A stretch of 56,969 bases of DNA from positions 1 to 56,969 of the forward strand of contig CAMVIM010000024.1 of NCBI GenBank assembly GCA_947167515.1. The letters run 5' to 3'. The DNA is from an uncultured Prevotellaceae bacterium. GTDB taxonomy: Bacteria; Bacteroidota; Bacteroidia; Bacteroidales; Bacteroidaceae. Under the pieces are notes generated by a model that worked only from the letters and a program-made list of their open reading frames with translations, ran no database searches and was not told the DNA's origin. The position numbers and the translations under genes are program-made. Positions 17,065 through 26,510 of the stretch are shown in pieces. Positions within the stretch are counted from its first letter, which is position 1. Every line of letters begins with the position of its first letter.

Positions 17065-17757
17065 CTATTCAGTCCCTAAAGTCATGGCAAAGATGAGGAC
17101 ACCGATGTAGTTAAAGAAGACGATGGTCATGAAGGTGTCCATGTCACTCTTAAGATACCCCGTAGGAGTGAATTGCTCTGAAACAAAACGCTTGAGACCA
17201 ATGCGCGGGTGGATATAGCGTTCCATCAGCCAATAGAACACGAATCCAAGAATAGCACCCACGATGAAGCCTACTGTAACATCGCCCAGATAGTGTACAC
17301 CTAAATAAAGCCGAGTGAAGGTGGTGCTGAATGACCAGAAGAAGAGTGTGGCGGTGACTTTGCCGCTACGGAAAAGGCAGGAAAGAAACATGGCCATACA
17401 CATGGTGTTGCAGGCATGACCTGAAAAGAACCCAAAACGACCGCCACGATAGTTGCGCACCACATCTACCAAATACATGAGTTGAGGGTCTTGCGTCGGA
17501 CGCCACCGTTCCACCATTGGCTTGACAAGGCCAGAACATATACGATCTGCGACAAAAATGAGGAGAGCCATAGTGACATACACCATCACGGACTCTTTCC
17601 AATTGTTGTTCTTAAAGATGATGATTAACAATGTGATGATGACCAATGACCACGAAAAAGTATCGGTCACGGTGTACATCACATTGTCCCAAAAGAGGCT
17701 GTCGCTACCATTGATGGCTAGCGTAAGCTGGTGGTCCAGTTCGTTGATTTCGTTCAT
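17065..17757 (-). CDS. PAP2 family membrane phosphatase
   Basis: Membrane phosphatase for lipid phosphates such as undecaprenyl pyrophosphate or phosphatidylglycerol phosphate. The three acid-phosphatase motifs are present: KPMVERWRP near residue 85, FFSGHA near 113 and TRLYLGVHYLGD near 155, within about six membrane segments. The ATG at 17757 (230 aa) is preferred over an in-frame TTG at 17778. It lies 53 bases after batE and may be the last gene of the Bat transcript. Confidence 0.92.
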   Translation of the reverse strand: MNEINELDHQLTLAINGSDSLFWDNVMYTVTDTFSWSLVIITLLIIIFKNNNWKESVMVYVTMALLIFVADRICSGLVKPMVERWRPTQDPQLMYLVDVVRNYRGGRFGFFSGHACNTMCMAMFLSCLFRSGKVTATLFFWSFSTTFTRLYLGVHYLGDVTVGFIVGAILGFVFYWLMERYIHPRIGLKRFVSEQFTPTGYLKSDMDTFMTIVFFNYIGVLIFAMTLGTE

Positions 17758-17810
17758 CTTTCTATTGACTAAGGACAACGGTCAACAGACAGCCGTCCCA
17801 ATTTTTACCA

Positions 17811-18557
17811 TCATATCACTTCAAGAGCCTTGATTGGCACCCATCCTTGCTTTCCTTCCTCAAACTTCACCTCCATCCATTCTTTCATCGACCCATCCAA
17901 AATCTCCACTTTTGAACCTTCGTGGATGAGAAACAGGTCTGTACTCTTTTCGCTGGGCGAACTCTTAACTGTCACGGCTGGAGACAGGATAATGGCAGTG
18001 TCGCGATGGGTCTGGCTGATATGCTGCGACACGGCGGCAAGATTGGCAATGACTGCCACAACTAGCAAAACCATAGCACCGTAGATACCCACCTTACGAA
18101 CTCCCAAGTGAGAAACGAACATATAGGCTAATATGCCAAAAAGCATTAGGACAAACGAAACTATGCCAAGAATGGCCCACTCGTTCATGCTCATGCAGTT
18201 AGTCAGGTCGCGCCACCATGTGACGAAGAACATTTCGGAAGGAGGAACCACCTTATCAATTGTTTTACCACGGGCCAAAGCCAGATTGGCACGAATGTCA
18301 CCATCGCCAGGGTCAAGCAGGAAAGCACGTTCGTAGTTGAGTACAGCAAGAGGAATTTTGTCCTGTTTATAGTAGCAGTTGCCAAGGTTGTAATATACTT
18401 CAGCTGCTACACCTTGTGTCTTCTGCACACTTTCGTAGGCTGCGGCTGCTTCTGTATAATTCTCTTTTTCATAGAGTGCATCAGCCTCAGCCTTCGTTGC
18501 CGCAAAGGATGCTAAAAAAGAAAAACTAATGATAAAAAGTGACCATATTTTTTTCAT
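17811..18557 (-). CDS. batE: BatE, TPR and SH3-like domain protein
   Basis: Last of the Bat (Bacteroides aerotolerance) proteins. It has a signal peptide (about 1-19), TPR repeats from about residue 22 to 95 (AEVYYNLGNCYYKQDKIPLA), two transmembrane segments (about 125-148 and 158-178), and a C-terminal bacterial SH3-like domain (about 190-248). Length 248 aa. Its ATG overlaps the batD stop codon. The topology suggests a membrane anchor with periplasmic TPR and SH3 parts. Confidence 0.93.
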   Translation of the reverse strand: MKKIWSLFIISFSFLASFAATKAEADALYEKENYTEAAAAYESVQKTQGVAAEVYYNLGNCYYKQDKIPLAVLNYERAFLLDPGDGDIRANLALARGKTIDKVVPPSEMFFVTWWRDLTNCMSMNEWAILGIVSFVLMLFGILAYMFVSHLGVRKVGIYGAMVLLVVAVIANLAAVSQHISQTHRDTAIILSPAVTVKSSPSEKSTDLFLIHEGSKVEILDGSMKEWMEVKFEEGKQGWVPIKALEVI

Positions 18558-20401
18558 AGGTTGTCCTCCATTTTACTAATGGCACTAATGGCACTATTAT
18601 ACACATTCTCCATATTCTCATTCACGTCACCTGGCGCATAGCGAGCAAACTCGCAGTCGTTCAGCACTTTCATGAACTGCTGTATCTGCTCATTGGGTAC
18701 GTTGCGCGAAGTAAGTGACTGCTCGATGTTTTCTTTATTCAGCGACTCTTGCGACATATTGAACTTATCACCCACATAGCCCCAAAGAGCACGGAGCACT
18801 TCGTCATAGAACTTACCAGTATCGTGACTATCGAGAAGCTTCTTAGCGGTATTCATCCTTCGAAGAGCCACCTTATTGGCTTTCTTTCCACGCGACAAAG
18901 CAACATTGGCATTGGCTTTCATCCGCTTACGCCCCATCACTATGAACAGGACAAAGAAGAGAAGTGGCAAAAGATAGGCTGCCCAATACTTCCATGTACC
19001 AAAAAACGTATCTCCTTGCTGATGCAAAGCCACGTCGCCGGTCTTGATGAAACGGATGTCTTGGTTCAGTTGTTGCACGTCTTGCTGCTGACCGCTGTAG
19101 TTGGACACACTCTGCCCTGCCCCACCCTTACCTTTATTTACCTTAATTGTATAGGCTTCAGTTGTAAGGGTTTTGTAGGTACGAGCATCTGTATCAAAGT
19201 AAGTGAACTTAACCGCCGGTATTTCATAAGTACCTGCATGTCTTGGCACAAAAAGGTATTCAAAGTCCTTGTTGCCAGCTAATCCTGCGGGGGTAAGCTG
19301 AAAATTGTCATTTACCTTAGCGTCATAAGTGTCAAAATCTTTTGGGAAATTCACCTCTGGGGTGGCTATCAGTTTCATGTTACCACTACCCTTTACACTG
19401 ATTTTCAAAGTGACAGCCTCATTCGCATCTACCTCTTTTGTACTGAGGCTAGAAGAAAGCGAGAACTTACCCACTGCTCCAGAGAAGTCGGAAGGCTTAT
19501 TAGGAAGAGGTGACACGTTAATGGTGAGCATGGGTGTGGTTATTTTCTTTTTCAGCTCCATCAAACCGCTCTGACCATTAAAGAAGGCTTCAATCGGGTC
19601 AAGGTTCTGGTTTCGTGTCACAACCAAACCTTCATAAGTGATAGACGGGATAGTCAGTTTACCCGATTTCTGCGGGAAGAGCAGATACTGACTCCACACT
19701 ACGGTACGATAGTTCCGACCATTATATTGCTCTAAAGAAAACTCCTTAGTACGTGGCAAAGGAATCTCTTGAATCTGAAAACCATCAAGTGTTGGTAACT
19801 TACCATCCATTTGGCGAAGATCGACCAAGGTGTAAATCTTATAGGTAAGAAGTATGGCTTCCTGCTCATGCACCGAAGTGCGTGATGCTGTTGCTGTCAT
19901 GAAGAGATCCTTAGATGTGACTCCTTGACCTGTTGTGACAGGCACTGTTGACTGACGTCCACTGGCAGAGCCATTGCTGTTGGAACTGCCACCGCCATAA
20001 GTAGAGCCACCAGCTCCAGCAGGAAGCACACGCACTTGGACGGGTTTCGACCGCACGGTCTTCCCTTCCACTTGCACAGACGCACTACCAATGGTGTAAG
20101 TGCCTTGCACATCACTCAATAGCACATAAGTGTAAATGATACTGCTGCTCTGCGATGTACGCCCATTGATCATTTGAAAACTGCTCTGCGACGAAGTGGC
20201 TGGGCCGTAAATCACCTCAAAACCTTTGAAGTCTGGAGCGATGAAGCTAGAAACATTCTGCGTGTTGACAGTGAACTGCACCCTGAATTTACCCCCGGCT
20301 TCAACTGTGGAGGGAGCTGAAACACGAAGCACCACATCTCCATCGGCTAACGCACTGATGGAGAATGCCACGAATATAAATATATGTAGTAATCGTTTCA
20401 T
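18554..20401 (-). CDS. batD: BatD, large periplasmic membrane-anchored protein
   Basis: A 615-aa protein with a signal peptide, several beta-rich repeats (start VVLRVSAPSTVEAGGKFRVQ near residue 25), a transmembrane segment near residue 480 (YWAAYLLPLLFFVLFIVM) and a cytoplasmic tail. This is the BatD/oxygen-tolerance layout. The ATG at 20401 is preferred over a TTG at 20410. It starts 2 bases after the batC stop and overlaps batE. It is thought to form the periplasmic part of the Bat complex. Confidence 0.93.
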   Translation of the reverse strand: MKRLLHIFIFVAFSISALADGDVVLRVSAPSTVEAGGKFRVQFTVNTQNVSSFIAPDFKGFEVIYGPATSSQSSFQMINGRTSQSSSIIYTYVLLSDVQGTYTIGSASVQVEGKTVRSKPVQVRVLPAGAGGSTYGGGSSNSNGSASGRQSTVPVTTGQGVTSKDLFMTATASRTSVHEQEAILLTYKIYTLVDLRQMDGKLPTLDGFQIQEIPLPRTKEFSLEQYNGRNYRTVVWSQYLLFPQKSGKLTIPSITYEGLVVTRNQNLDPIEAFFNGQSGLMELKKKITTPMLTINVSPLPNKPSDFSGAVGKFSLSSSLSTKEVDANEAVTLKISVKGSGNMKLIATPEVNFPKDFDTYDAKVNDNFQLTPAGLAGNKDFEYLFVPRHAGTYEIPAVKFTYFDTDARTYKTLTTEAYTIKVNKGKGGAGQSVSNYSGQQQDVQQLNQDIRFIKTGDVALHQQGDTFFGTWKYWAAYLLPLLFFVLFIVMGRKRMKANANVALSRGKKANKVALRRMNTAKKLLDSHDTGKFYDEVLRALWGYVGDKFNMSQESLNKENIEQSLTSRNVPNEQIQQFMKVLNDCEFARYAPGDVNENMENVYNSAISAISKMEDNL

Positions 20402-20403
20402 CT

Positions 20404-21162
20404 TTACCAATCTTTCTCTAAGCTGCGACGTTTACTATTCTGATTATTATTGACTTTACGTTGCACCGCTTTCTCATCTTGTTGAGCGGAATTAAGCAGT
20501 TGTTCAGCCGCTTGATCACTCATCTCGTCTTTCTTCTGTTCAGACGGTTGTTGCCGTTGTTGCTGCTGCTCCTCCTTTTTCTGTTCATCTTCCTTCTGCT
20601 GGTCTTGTTGCTGTTGCTGCTTCTGCTGCTGTTTTTCTTGCTCTTTCTTATCTTGATTCTGGTCGTTGTTACCACCGTTCTTCTGTTGATCTTGATTCTT
20701 TTTCAGCTGATGCTGAGCCATCGCCAAATTATAGCGAGTTTCGTTGTCATCAGGATTACAACGCAAAGAACTCTTGTAATAGTTAACCGCATTCTGAAAG
20801 GCTGCCACAGCATTACCTCCCTGCTGACGAGAGGCTCCCATGCCTTGTGCGTACCAAATATTCCCCATGTTGTGATAGTTACGCGCCTTACGAATGGGGT
20901 CTGCCGTGCCAATGGAGTCTGCCTTTTTGTAATTCTCAAACGCTGTCGAATCCTTCATCTGCATCACATACGCATTGCCTAAATTGTAGTATGCCTCGAA
21001 AGAAGGATTCTTCGCCACCGACTTTAGGTAAAGGGTTTCAGCCTTATCATACTGCTTCTCACGATAGGCCTTATTACCCATACGGATGAAGTCACGGGCA
21101 CTCTGAGCAACCACAGGTAAGACAACCATCAACAGTATTATGCTAAAGAAATATCTTCTCAT
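20404..21162 (-). CDS. batC: BatC, TPR protein with glutamine/lysine-rich tail
   Basis: A 252-aa protein with a signal peptide (about 1-19) and TPR repeats (about 24-150, e.g. FEAYYNLGNAYVMQMKDSTA). The tail at about 155-230 is a low-complexity QQ/EE/KK region. The tail coding sequence is dominated by CAG/CAA and GAA/AAG codons and is likely disordered and length-variable. It is between batB and batD. Confidence 0.92.
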   Translation of the reverse strand: MRRYFFSIILLMVVLPVVAQSARDFIRMGNKAYREKQYDKAETLYLKSVAKNPSFEAYYNLGNAYVMQMKDSTAFENYKKADSIGTADPIRKARNYHNMGNIWYAQGMGASRQQGGNAVAAFQNAVNYYKSSLRCNPDDNETRYNLAMAQHQLKKNQDQQKNGGNNDQNQDKKEQEKQQQKQQQQQDQQKEDEQKKEEQQQQRQQPSEQKKDEMSDQAAEQLLNSAQQDEKAVQRKVNNNQNSKRRSLEKDW

Positions 21163-21202
21163 CGAACAAAAGGTTTGAATTTTCTGCTATATTGATTTTA
21201 GA

Positions 21203-22216
21203 TTAACTGAAAAGTTTGAACTTACCAAGCCAACGATTCTTTCTTTCCATCACACACAACTCCACTACCAGCACGATGAAGAGCAACAAGGCAACTGCCA
21301 CAAACTGCTCGTCATACTCTGAATACATCGACTGCGAGATGTCTTCTTTCTGCATCTTCTCAATCTCCTTTTCCAAGAGGGACTGAGCCAAGTTTGTCTG
21401 GTCAACATGAACATACATGCCTCCACCTGCTTGTGCAATACTCTTTCCTATTTGCTCGTTCAGTTTGGTGGTCACCACATTGCCCGAAAGGTCTTTCTTA
21501 AATCCATCCCCCATAGGAATGGGACCACCCTCTGCTGTTCCGACAGAAAGGACAAAGATTTGGATTCCCTCTTTTCGGGCTTGTTTAGCAGCTTCAATAG
21601 CACCAGGTTCGTTGTCCTCTGCATCAGTAATGAGAATGAGGGCTCGTCCCACATTGGTTTTCTTTGAAAAACCGGCTGTGGCACGAGTGATAGCTTCCGC
21701 CATATTAGTTCCCTGAATAGAAATGGTGGCAGGATTAAGTTGATCAAGAAACATCTTGGCAGACACATAATCGCTGGTCATTGGCAAAAGAGTGATGGCA
21801 CTTCCAGCAAAAGCAACCAGCCCCACCTTGTCTTCATCGAATTGTTCAACCAATTTGCTGACAATCATCTTCGATTTATCCAAACGACTCGGACTCACAT
21901 CCTTACAAAGCATAGAGTTAGACACATCGACAGCGATAGCCACTTCTATACCAGAACGCTTCACTTCCTCATTCCTTGTGCCGTATTGAGGACGAGCTAA
22001 GACAACAACCAACAATCCCAATGCCAGCATCATAAGAGAGAACTTGACATGTCGGCGGAAAGGCGACACATCTGGCATCAAGTCACGCATCAGTTTGAAA
22101 TCACCAAACTTTTTCAGTTGTTGCTTCATCCGATACTGAACCAGCGCATAGATTGCCGTCAGTATCGGGATGAGAATCAACAGATAAAAATATATTGGGC
22201 TTGCAAATCTAAACAC
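21203..22216 (-). CDS. batB: BatB, VWA-domain membrane protein
   Basis: A 337-aa membrane protein: N-terminal transmembrane segments (about 7-25 and 58-76), a von Willebrand A domain (about 88-290) with MIDAS motif AVDVSNSML and the downstream threonine/aspartate motif, and a C-terminal transmembrane segment (about 308-325). The start is GTG at 22216; the conserved BatB N-terminus FRFASPIYFYLL begins there. It lies 35 bases after batA. Confidence 0.94.
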   Translation of the reverse strand: MFRFASPIYFYLLILIPILTAIYALVQYRMKQQLKKFGDFKLMRDLMPDVSPFRRHVKFSLMMLALGLLVVVLARPQYGTRNEEVKRSGIEVAIAVDVSNSMLCKDVSPSRLDKSKMIVSKLVEQFDEDKVGLVAFAGSAITLLPMTSDYVSAKMFLDQLNPATISIQGTNMAEAITRATAGFSKKTNVGRALILITDAEDNEPGAIEAAKQARKEGIQIFVLSVGTAEGGPIPMGDGFKKDLSGNVVTTKLNEQIGKSIAQAGGGMYVHVDQTNLAQSLLEKEIEKMQKEDISQSMYSEYDEQFVAVALLLFIVLVVELCVMERKNRWLGKFKLFS

Positions 22217-22251
22217 CTTCTTATTTCCTTTTTAATCATTTACATTTCTAT

Positions 22252-23241
22252 TTATGGCAAACGTTTCAACACCACAGTTCGCAACAAAATCTCAAGCAAC
22301 AGCACCACCAAAGCCGCAATGGCAAAAGGTTGATACAATTCTCCGCGACGACTGAACTGCTTGACATTAAACTTAGTACGTTCCATCTTGTCGATATCCT
22401 GATAGACAGCGTCCAATTCATCATTTTTCTGTGCGCGGAAATACTGTCCACCTGTTTCCGTCGAAATCTTTGTCATTGTCTGTTCGTCAATCTCTACAGG
22501 CAACATGGCTGTTCCACCCGTCGGCAGTGGATAAGGAGCCATGCCATTACGACCAATTCCGATCGTATAGATGCGGATGCCATATTTTTTAGCGATCTCT
22601 GCAGCCGTCTGCGGAGAGATGTTACCAGAGTTGTTAACACCATCAGTCAAAAGGATGATGACCTTCGACTTTGCCTGACTCTCCTTTAGACGAAGAATGG
22701 AATTCATAATGCCGTCACCAATAGCAGTACCATCGTCTATAATACCACGAGCCGCCATATTGCAATCCACACTATTGTAAAGATTCATCAGCACTGTGTG
22801 ATCCGTCGTGAGCGGGCACTGCGTATAAGCTTCACCCGCAAACATAGTCAGACCGATATTGTCATTCGGACGCTTCTCAATGAATCGCTGGGCAATCTCC
22901 TTCAAAGCCTCCACACGGTTAGGTTTAAAGTCCTGAGCCAACATCGAAGTTGAGACATCCACCGACAGCATGATGTCAATGCCCTCTACATCAGTATCAC
23001 TCCATGAGTGCTTGCTCTGTGGACGCGCCATTATGCACACCACCAAAGAAATCAGCACTATGCGCAACAGAAATGGCAAGTGCATCAGGTACAGACGGAA
23101 CGTCTTGGGCACCTTCACATATTTGGTGGTGTCAGGCACTTTCAGCGATGGCAGACTCTGCTTAAATCGCATCACATACCACACAATGTATGGTATCAGC
23201 ACCAGCAACAGCAGGAAAGATAAAGGATTCTTAAATTCCAT
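22252..23241 (-). CDS. batA: BatA, VWA-domain membrane protein
   Basis: A 329-aa protein with the same plan as BatB: N-terminal membrane segments, VWA domain with MIDAS motif SVDVSTSML near residue 92 and a second metal-site region ILLTDGVNNSG near 195, and a C-terminal membrane segment. ATG start; it begins 1 base after the stop of the preceding membrane-protein gene. BatA and BatB are paralogues, probably by duplication. Confidence 0.94.
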   Translation of the reverse strand: MEFKNPLSFLLLLVLIPYIVWYVMRFKQSLPSLKVPDTTKYVKVPKTFRLYLMHLPFLLRIVLISLVVCIMARPQSKHSWSDTDVEGIDIMLSVDVSTSMLAQDFKPNRVEALKEIAQRFIEKRPNDNIGLTMFAGEAYTQCPLTTDHTVLMNLYNSVDCNMAARGIIDDGTAIGDGIMNSILRLKESQAKSKVIILLTDGVNNSGNISPQTAAEIAKKYGIRIYTIGIGRNGMAPYPLPTGGTAMLPVEIDEQTMTKISTETGGQYFRAQKNDELDAVYQDIDKMERTKFNVKQFSRRGELYQPFAIAALVVLLLEILLRTVVLKRLP

Positions 23242-23242
23242 C

Positions 23243-24334
23243 TTATAACGTCAACATGTAAATTCTATAACCTATAAATATCAGCACTCCCAGCAGCACG
23301 AGGCTTGCCACAACAATGCTTCCAATCAGCGTCCACTTTGCCACTTTCGAACGCTTTTCTTCCACCACAATCACTTCAGGCTGTGGCTTCTGTTCGGGTT
23401 CTTCAAGTTTGGTCTGGTTGATGTACTCAATGGCATTCACCAGATTGCGGTCGTTCTCATTGATGAGAGTACTATATTTCGCAAACTTCACAAGGTCAGC
23501 CGTCTGGAAGAGTTCACGAAGTTCATTGATGGCATCTTCATCATTCACCTCCTGCAACTTCTGAATAATCTCGTAAGATGTCATCTCCATCGCATTGAAC
23601 CCATAACGTTCCTTGATGTAATTACGCAGGGTATCTGTCAGTTGCGTATAGTATTCCTTCGAGTCTTCGCTCTGCCACATCTTGTCTTCCTTAATCTGCT
23701 CAATCTTTTGCATAGCAACCTTGTGAGGAGCCAGACGTTTCTTGTTACGGATACGGCGAATAATGGGCTTATTCGTCTTCAGGCGATAAATCACATATCC
23801 TAACAAACCAGCAATCAACAACGACAAGACTGAAAACCAGATGACTTGCTCCCACTCTGCCCAATCAAACGGAGGAGCCAACTCTTCCTTGATGCCAAAG
23901 ATACTGTCAGCATGAAGCGTGTCAACATCAAAGGTCAGAACCTTCAGAGCCAACCGTTTCGACTGATACTCCTTGCCATCCACTTTCACGTTCAGTTCGG
24001 GAATGAGATAAAGGGCTGAATCGAACGAGGTAAAGTAGTAACGCCGAGAAAGCATCATACGCTTGCCATCATTCAGAATACTCGTGTCGGCTTTCTCGGC
24101 ACGTACAAATTCCAGTCCAGGCGTCACCTGCTGCAGAGAATCCCATTCAGGCAACACAACATCCTTACCTGCATCAGCACTCACCTCCAACGTCAATCCA
24201 ATACGCTGCCCAATAAAAATGCCTGCAGAGTCCAGTTTAGCATCTACTGTCACCTGAGCATTTGCTTCTACAAAACACAACAAGCAACAGATAAACAAAA
24301 CCATATAATTTCCCAAAAGCCTCATGGCCACCAT
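23243..24334 (-). CDS. Bat-operon membrane protein (BatD/DUF4381-like)
   Basis: A 363-aa protein with a signal peptide, a beta-rich periplasmic part (about 27-150), a transmembrane segment near 165-185 (IWFSVLSLLIAGLLGYVIY), a charged cytoplasmic helical region with a YYTQLTDTLRNYIKERYG segment near 230, and a C-terminal membrane segment near 340. This matches the protein usually found between the DUF58 and batA genes. It lies 59 bases after DUF58. Confidence 0.85.
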   Translation of the reverse strand: MVAMRLLGNYMVLFICCLLCFVEANAQVTVDAKLDSAGIFIGQRIGLTLEVSADAGKDVVLPEWDSLQQVTPGLEFVRAEKADTSILNDGKRMMLSRRYYFTSFDSALYLIPELNVKVDGKEYQSKRLALKVLTFDVDTLHADSIFGIKEELAPPFDWAEWEQVIWFSVLSLLIAGLLGYVIYRLKTNKPIIRRIRNKKRLAPHKVAMQKIEQIKEDKMWQSEDSKEYYTQLTDTLRNYIKERYGFNAMEMTSYEIIQKLQEVNDEDAINELRELFQTADLVKFAKYSTLINENDRNLVNAIEYINQTKLEEPEQKPQPEVIVVEEKRSKVAKWTLIGSIVVASLVLLGVLIFIGYRIYMLTL

Positions 24335-24393
24335 TCTTATTATCTTCCTATTCGTAAACTTTCTTATTCATCTAATTCGTTTCGGCTGATGCC

Positions 24394-25263
24394 TTATGCG
24401 CGTCTTCTGAACAGATTCATCAGTGCCCGAACATAATCCTCATCTGTACGCACTGAGATATTATCAATATTGGAACGCGTGAAAGCACTCTTGAGCCACG
24501 ACTGATGCGCCACCCACCATTCATGATGAGAACGACGAACTGCTGCAGATGACGTGTCTATGAAAGCATCGCGACCAGTTTCCGCATCCAGCATCTTTAC
24601 GATGCCCACATCGGGCAGTTCCACCATACGGCGATCATAAATCTGCACAGCCACCACATCATGACGGCTATTAGCGATGGTCAACTGGTTCGTGTAGTCC
24701 TTCGGATCAAAGAAGTCGCTCAACAAAAAGACCGTACAACGTTTCTTAATGGCATTAGTCATAAACTCCACGGCCTGCCCCACATCAGTCTTCTGACTTT
24801 CAGGTTGAAATGTCAGCAGTTCTCTGATGATGAAAAGGATATGTTTTCTCCCCTTCTTAGGAGGAATGAACTTTTCCACCTTGTCAGAGAAGAAAATCAC
24901 ACCAATCTTATCATTGTTCAAGATCGCAGAAAAAGCCAATGTAGCCGCAATTTCGGTGAGCAGCTGACGCTTCGACTGAACTTGCGTACCGAAATCGAGA
25001 GAGCCTGACACATCGACCAAAAGCATCACAGTCAATTCACGCTCCTCTTCAAAGACTTTCACATAGGGCTTGCCAAAACGAGCGGTCACATTCCAGTCAA
25101 TGTCGCGAACATCGTCTCCATACTGATATTCACGTACCTCACTGAATGCCATACCCCTACCCTTGAAGGCACTATGATATTCGCCTGCAAAGATATTATT
25201 CGAGAGCCCCTTCGTCTTGATCTCGATTTTCCTGACCTTCTGTAACAGTTCTTCCGTTTCCAT
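24394..25263 (-). CDS. DUF58 protein of the Bat operon
   Basis: A 289-aa cytoplasmic protein with the DUF58 signature FKGRGMAFSEVREYQYGDD near residue 33, a VWA-like fold with MIDAS motif LLVDVSGSLDFG near 83, and LLSDFFDP near 180. DUF58 proteins nearly always accompany MoxR ATPases. The ATG shares a base with the moxR stop codon (TAATG). Confidence 0.93.
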   Translation of the reverse strand: METEELLQKVRKIEIKTKGLSNNIFAGEYHSAFKGRGMAFSEVREYQYGDDVRDIDWNVTARFGKPYVKVFEEERELTVMLLVDVSGSLDFGTQVQSKRQLLTEIAATLAFSAILNNDKIGVIFFSDKVEKFIPPKKGRKHILFIIRELLTFQPESQKTDVGQAVEFMTNAIKKRCTVFLLSDFFDPKDYTNQLTIANSRHDVVAVQIYDRRMVELPDVGIVKMLDAETGRDAFIDTSSAAVRRSHHEWWVAHQSWLKSAFTRSNIDNISVRTDEDYVRALMNLFRRRA

Positions 25264-26258
25264 TATGGAACTTCCACCTTATTCAGAATCTTGCTAATAA
25301 TTTCCTCGCTCGTCACATTGCTTGCCTCAGCTTCGTAGGTAAGGCCGATGCGGTGACGCAACACATCCTGAGCCACAGCACGCACATCCTCAGGAATCAC
25401 GTAACCGCGATGTTTGATGAAAGCGTAGGCACGGGATGCCAATGCTAAATTGATAGATGCACGCGGAGAACCGCCAAAACCTATCAACCCTTTCAATTCC
25501 TTCAAGTTGTATTTCTCGGGATAACGGGTAGCAAACACGATGTCTGTAATGTATTGTTCAATCTTTTCGTCGAGATATACTTCACAAACAACCTTGCGAG
25601 CATCTTCTATTTCTTTTGTTCCCATAATAGGCTGAATCCGTTGGTGCTCACCACCTATATTCAGACGAATAATCTTTTTCTCCTCCTCCAATTTAGGGTA
25701 GTCAATCACAACTTTCAGCATAAAACGGTCCACTTGAGCTTCTGGCAGAGGATAGGTCCCTTCCTGTTCGATAGGGTTCTGGGTAGCCAACACAAGGAAA
25801 GGTTTGGGCAGTTCGTAGGTCTGAGTGGAGATGGTCACTTGACGTTCCTGCATAGCTTCGAGCAATGCACTCTGCACCTTCGCTGGAGCGCGGTTAATTT
25901 CATCCGCCAACACAAAATTGGCAAACACAGGCCCCTTCTTCGCCTTAAACTCGCCATCTTTCTGAGAATAAATCATCGTACCAATAACATCAGCAGGCAA
26001 CAAGTCGGGTGTAAACTGAATGCGGCTGAATTGCGCATCAATCAAAGAAGCCAATGTCTTGATGGCCTTTGTCTTTGCCAAACCAGGCACACCTTCGAGC
26101 AACACATGCCCATCAGCAAGAAGTCCCAGCAAAAGGGACTCCACCAAGTGTTTCTGACCGATGATGGCTTGATCCATACCTGCCATCAAGTTTGTCACGA
26201 ACGCACTATGACGTTCGATTCGCTCATTCAACTCGCGAATATCAATAGATTCTGCCAT
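25263..26258 (-). CDS. moxR: MoxR-family AAA+ ATPase
   Basis: A 331-aa AAA+ ATPase, thought to act as a chaperone that inserts metal or assembles complexes together with VWA proteins. Walker A is GVPGLAKTKA near residue 55, Walker B LADEINRAPAKVQS near 115, sensor 1 LATQNPIEQEGTYPLPEAQ near 155. ATG start, first gene of the Bat operon, with a TATCTTTG box 31-38 bases upstream. Confidence 0.96.
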   Translation of the reverse strand: MAESIDIRELNERIERHSAFVTNLMAGMDQAIIGQKHLVESLLLGLLADGHVLLEGVPGLAKTKAIKTLASLIDAQFSRIQFTPDLLPADVIGTMIYSQKDGEFKAKKGPVFANFVLADEINRAPAKVQSALLEAMQERQVTISTQTYELPKPFLVLATQNPIEQEGTYPLPEAQVDRFMLKVVIDYPKLEEEKKIIRLNIGGEHQRIQPIMGTKEIEDARKVVCEVYLDEKIEQYITDIVFATRYPEKYNLKELKGLIGFGGSPRASINLALASRAYAFIKHRGYVIPEDVRAVAQDVLRHRIGLTYEAEASNVTSEEIISKILNKVEVP

Positions 26259-26288
26259 ATTTTTATTGTTTTATTTGCTTATCTTATG

Positions 26289-26296
26289 CAAAGATA
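26289..26296 (-). promoter_or_regulatory. -7 box for the Bat operon
   Basis: Minus-strand TATCTTTG 31 bases before the moxR ATG. A possible -33 TTTG at 26325-26328 is too far away (28-base spacer), so the -33 element is uncertain. Confidence 0.6.
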
Positions 26297-26420
26297 CGCC
26301 TTTCTATCCACTTCTCCCCTTTCTCAAATGTGAAAAAACCTTGTATCGTGCCGTTTTTAAGAATAGTTAAAAGTTCGGGCGCGCGAAAAGCGGGATGAAA
26401 GAACTGCTTTAGTTCTATTA

Positions 26421-26452
26421 CAAAAAAGAATCGACGTAAGAAACGCCGATTC
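26421..26452 (-). terminator. Terminator after the HU-LysM gene
   Basis: A 10-bp stem with one mismatch (26428-26437 and 26443-26452), 5-nt loop, followed in the minus direction by a T6 tract. It closes the ftsY-rimO-HU-HU/LysM operon just before the Bat promoter. Confidence 0.85.
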
Positions 26453-26510
26453 CCTATGAAAGAAAATCTCTTTTTAGAACCTTATTTTTGAAGTCTTTAC
26501 AAAAGCACTA

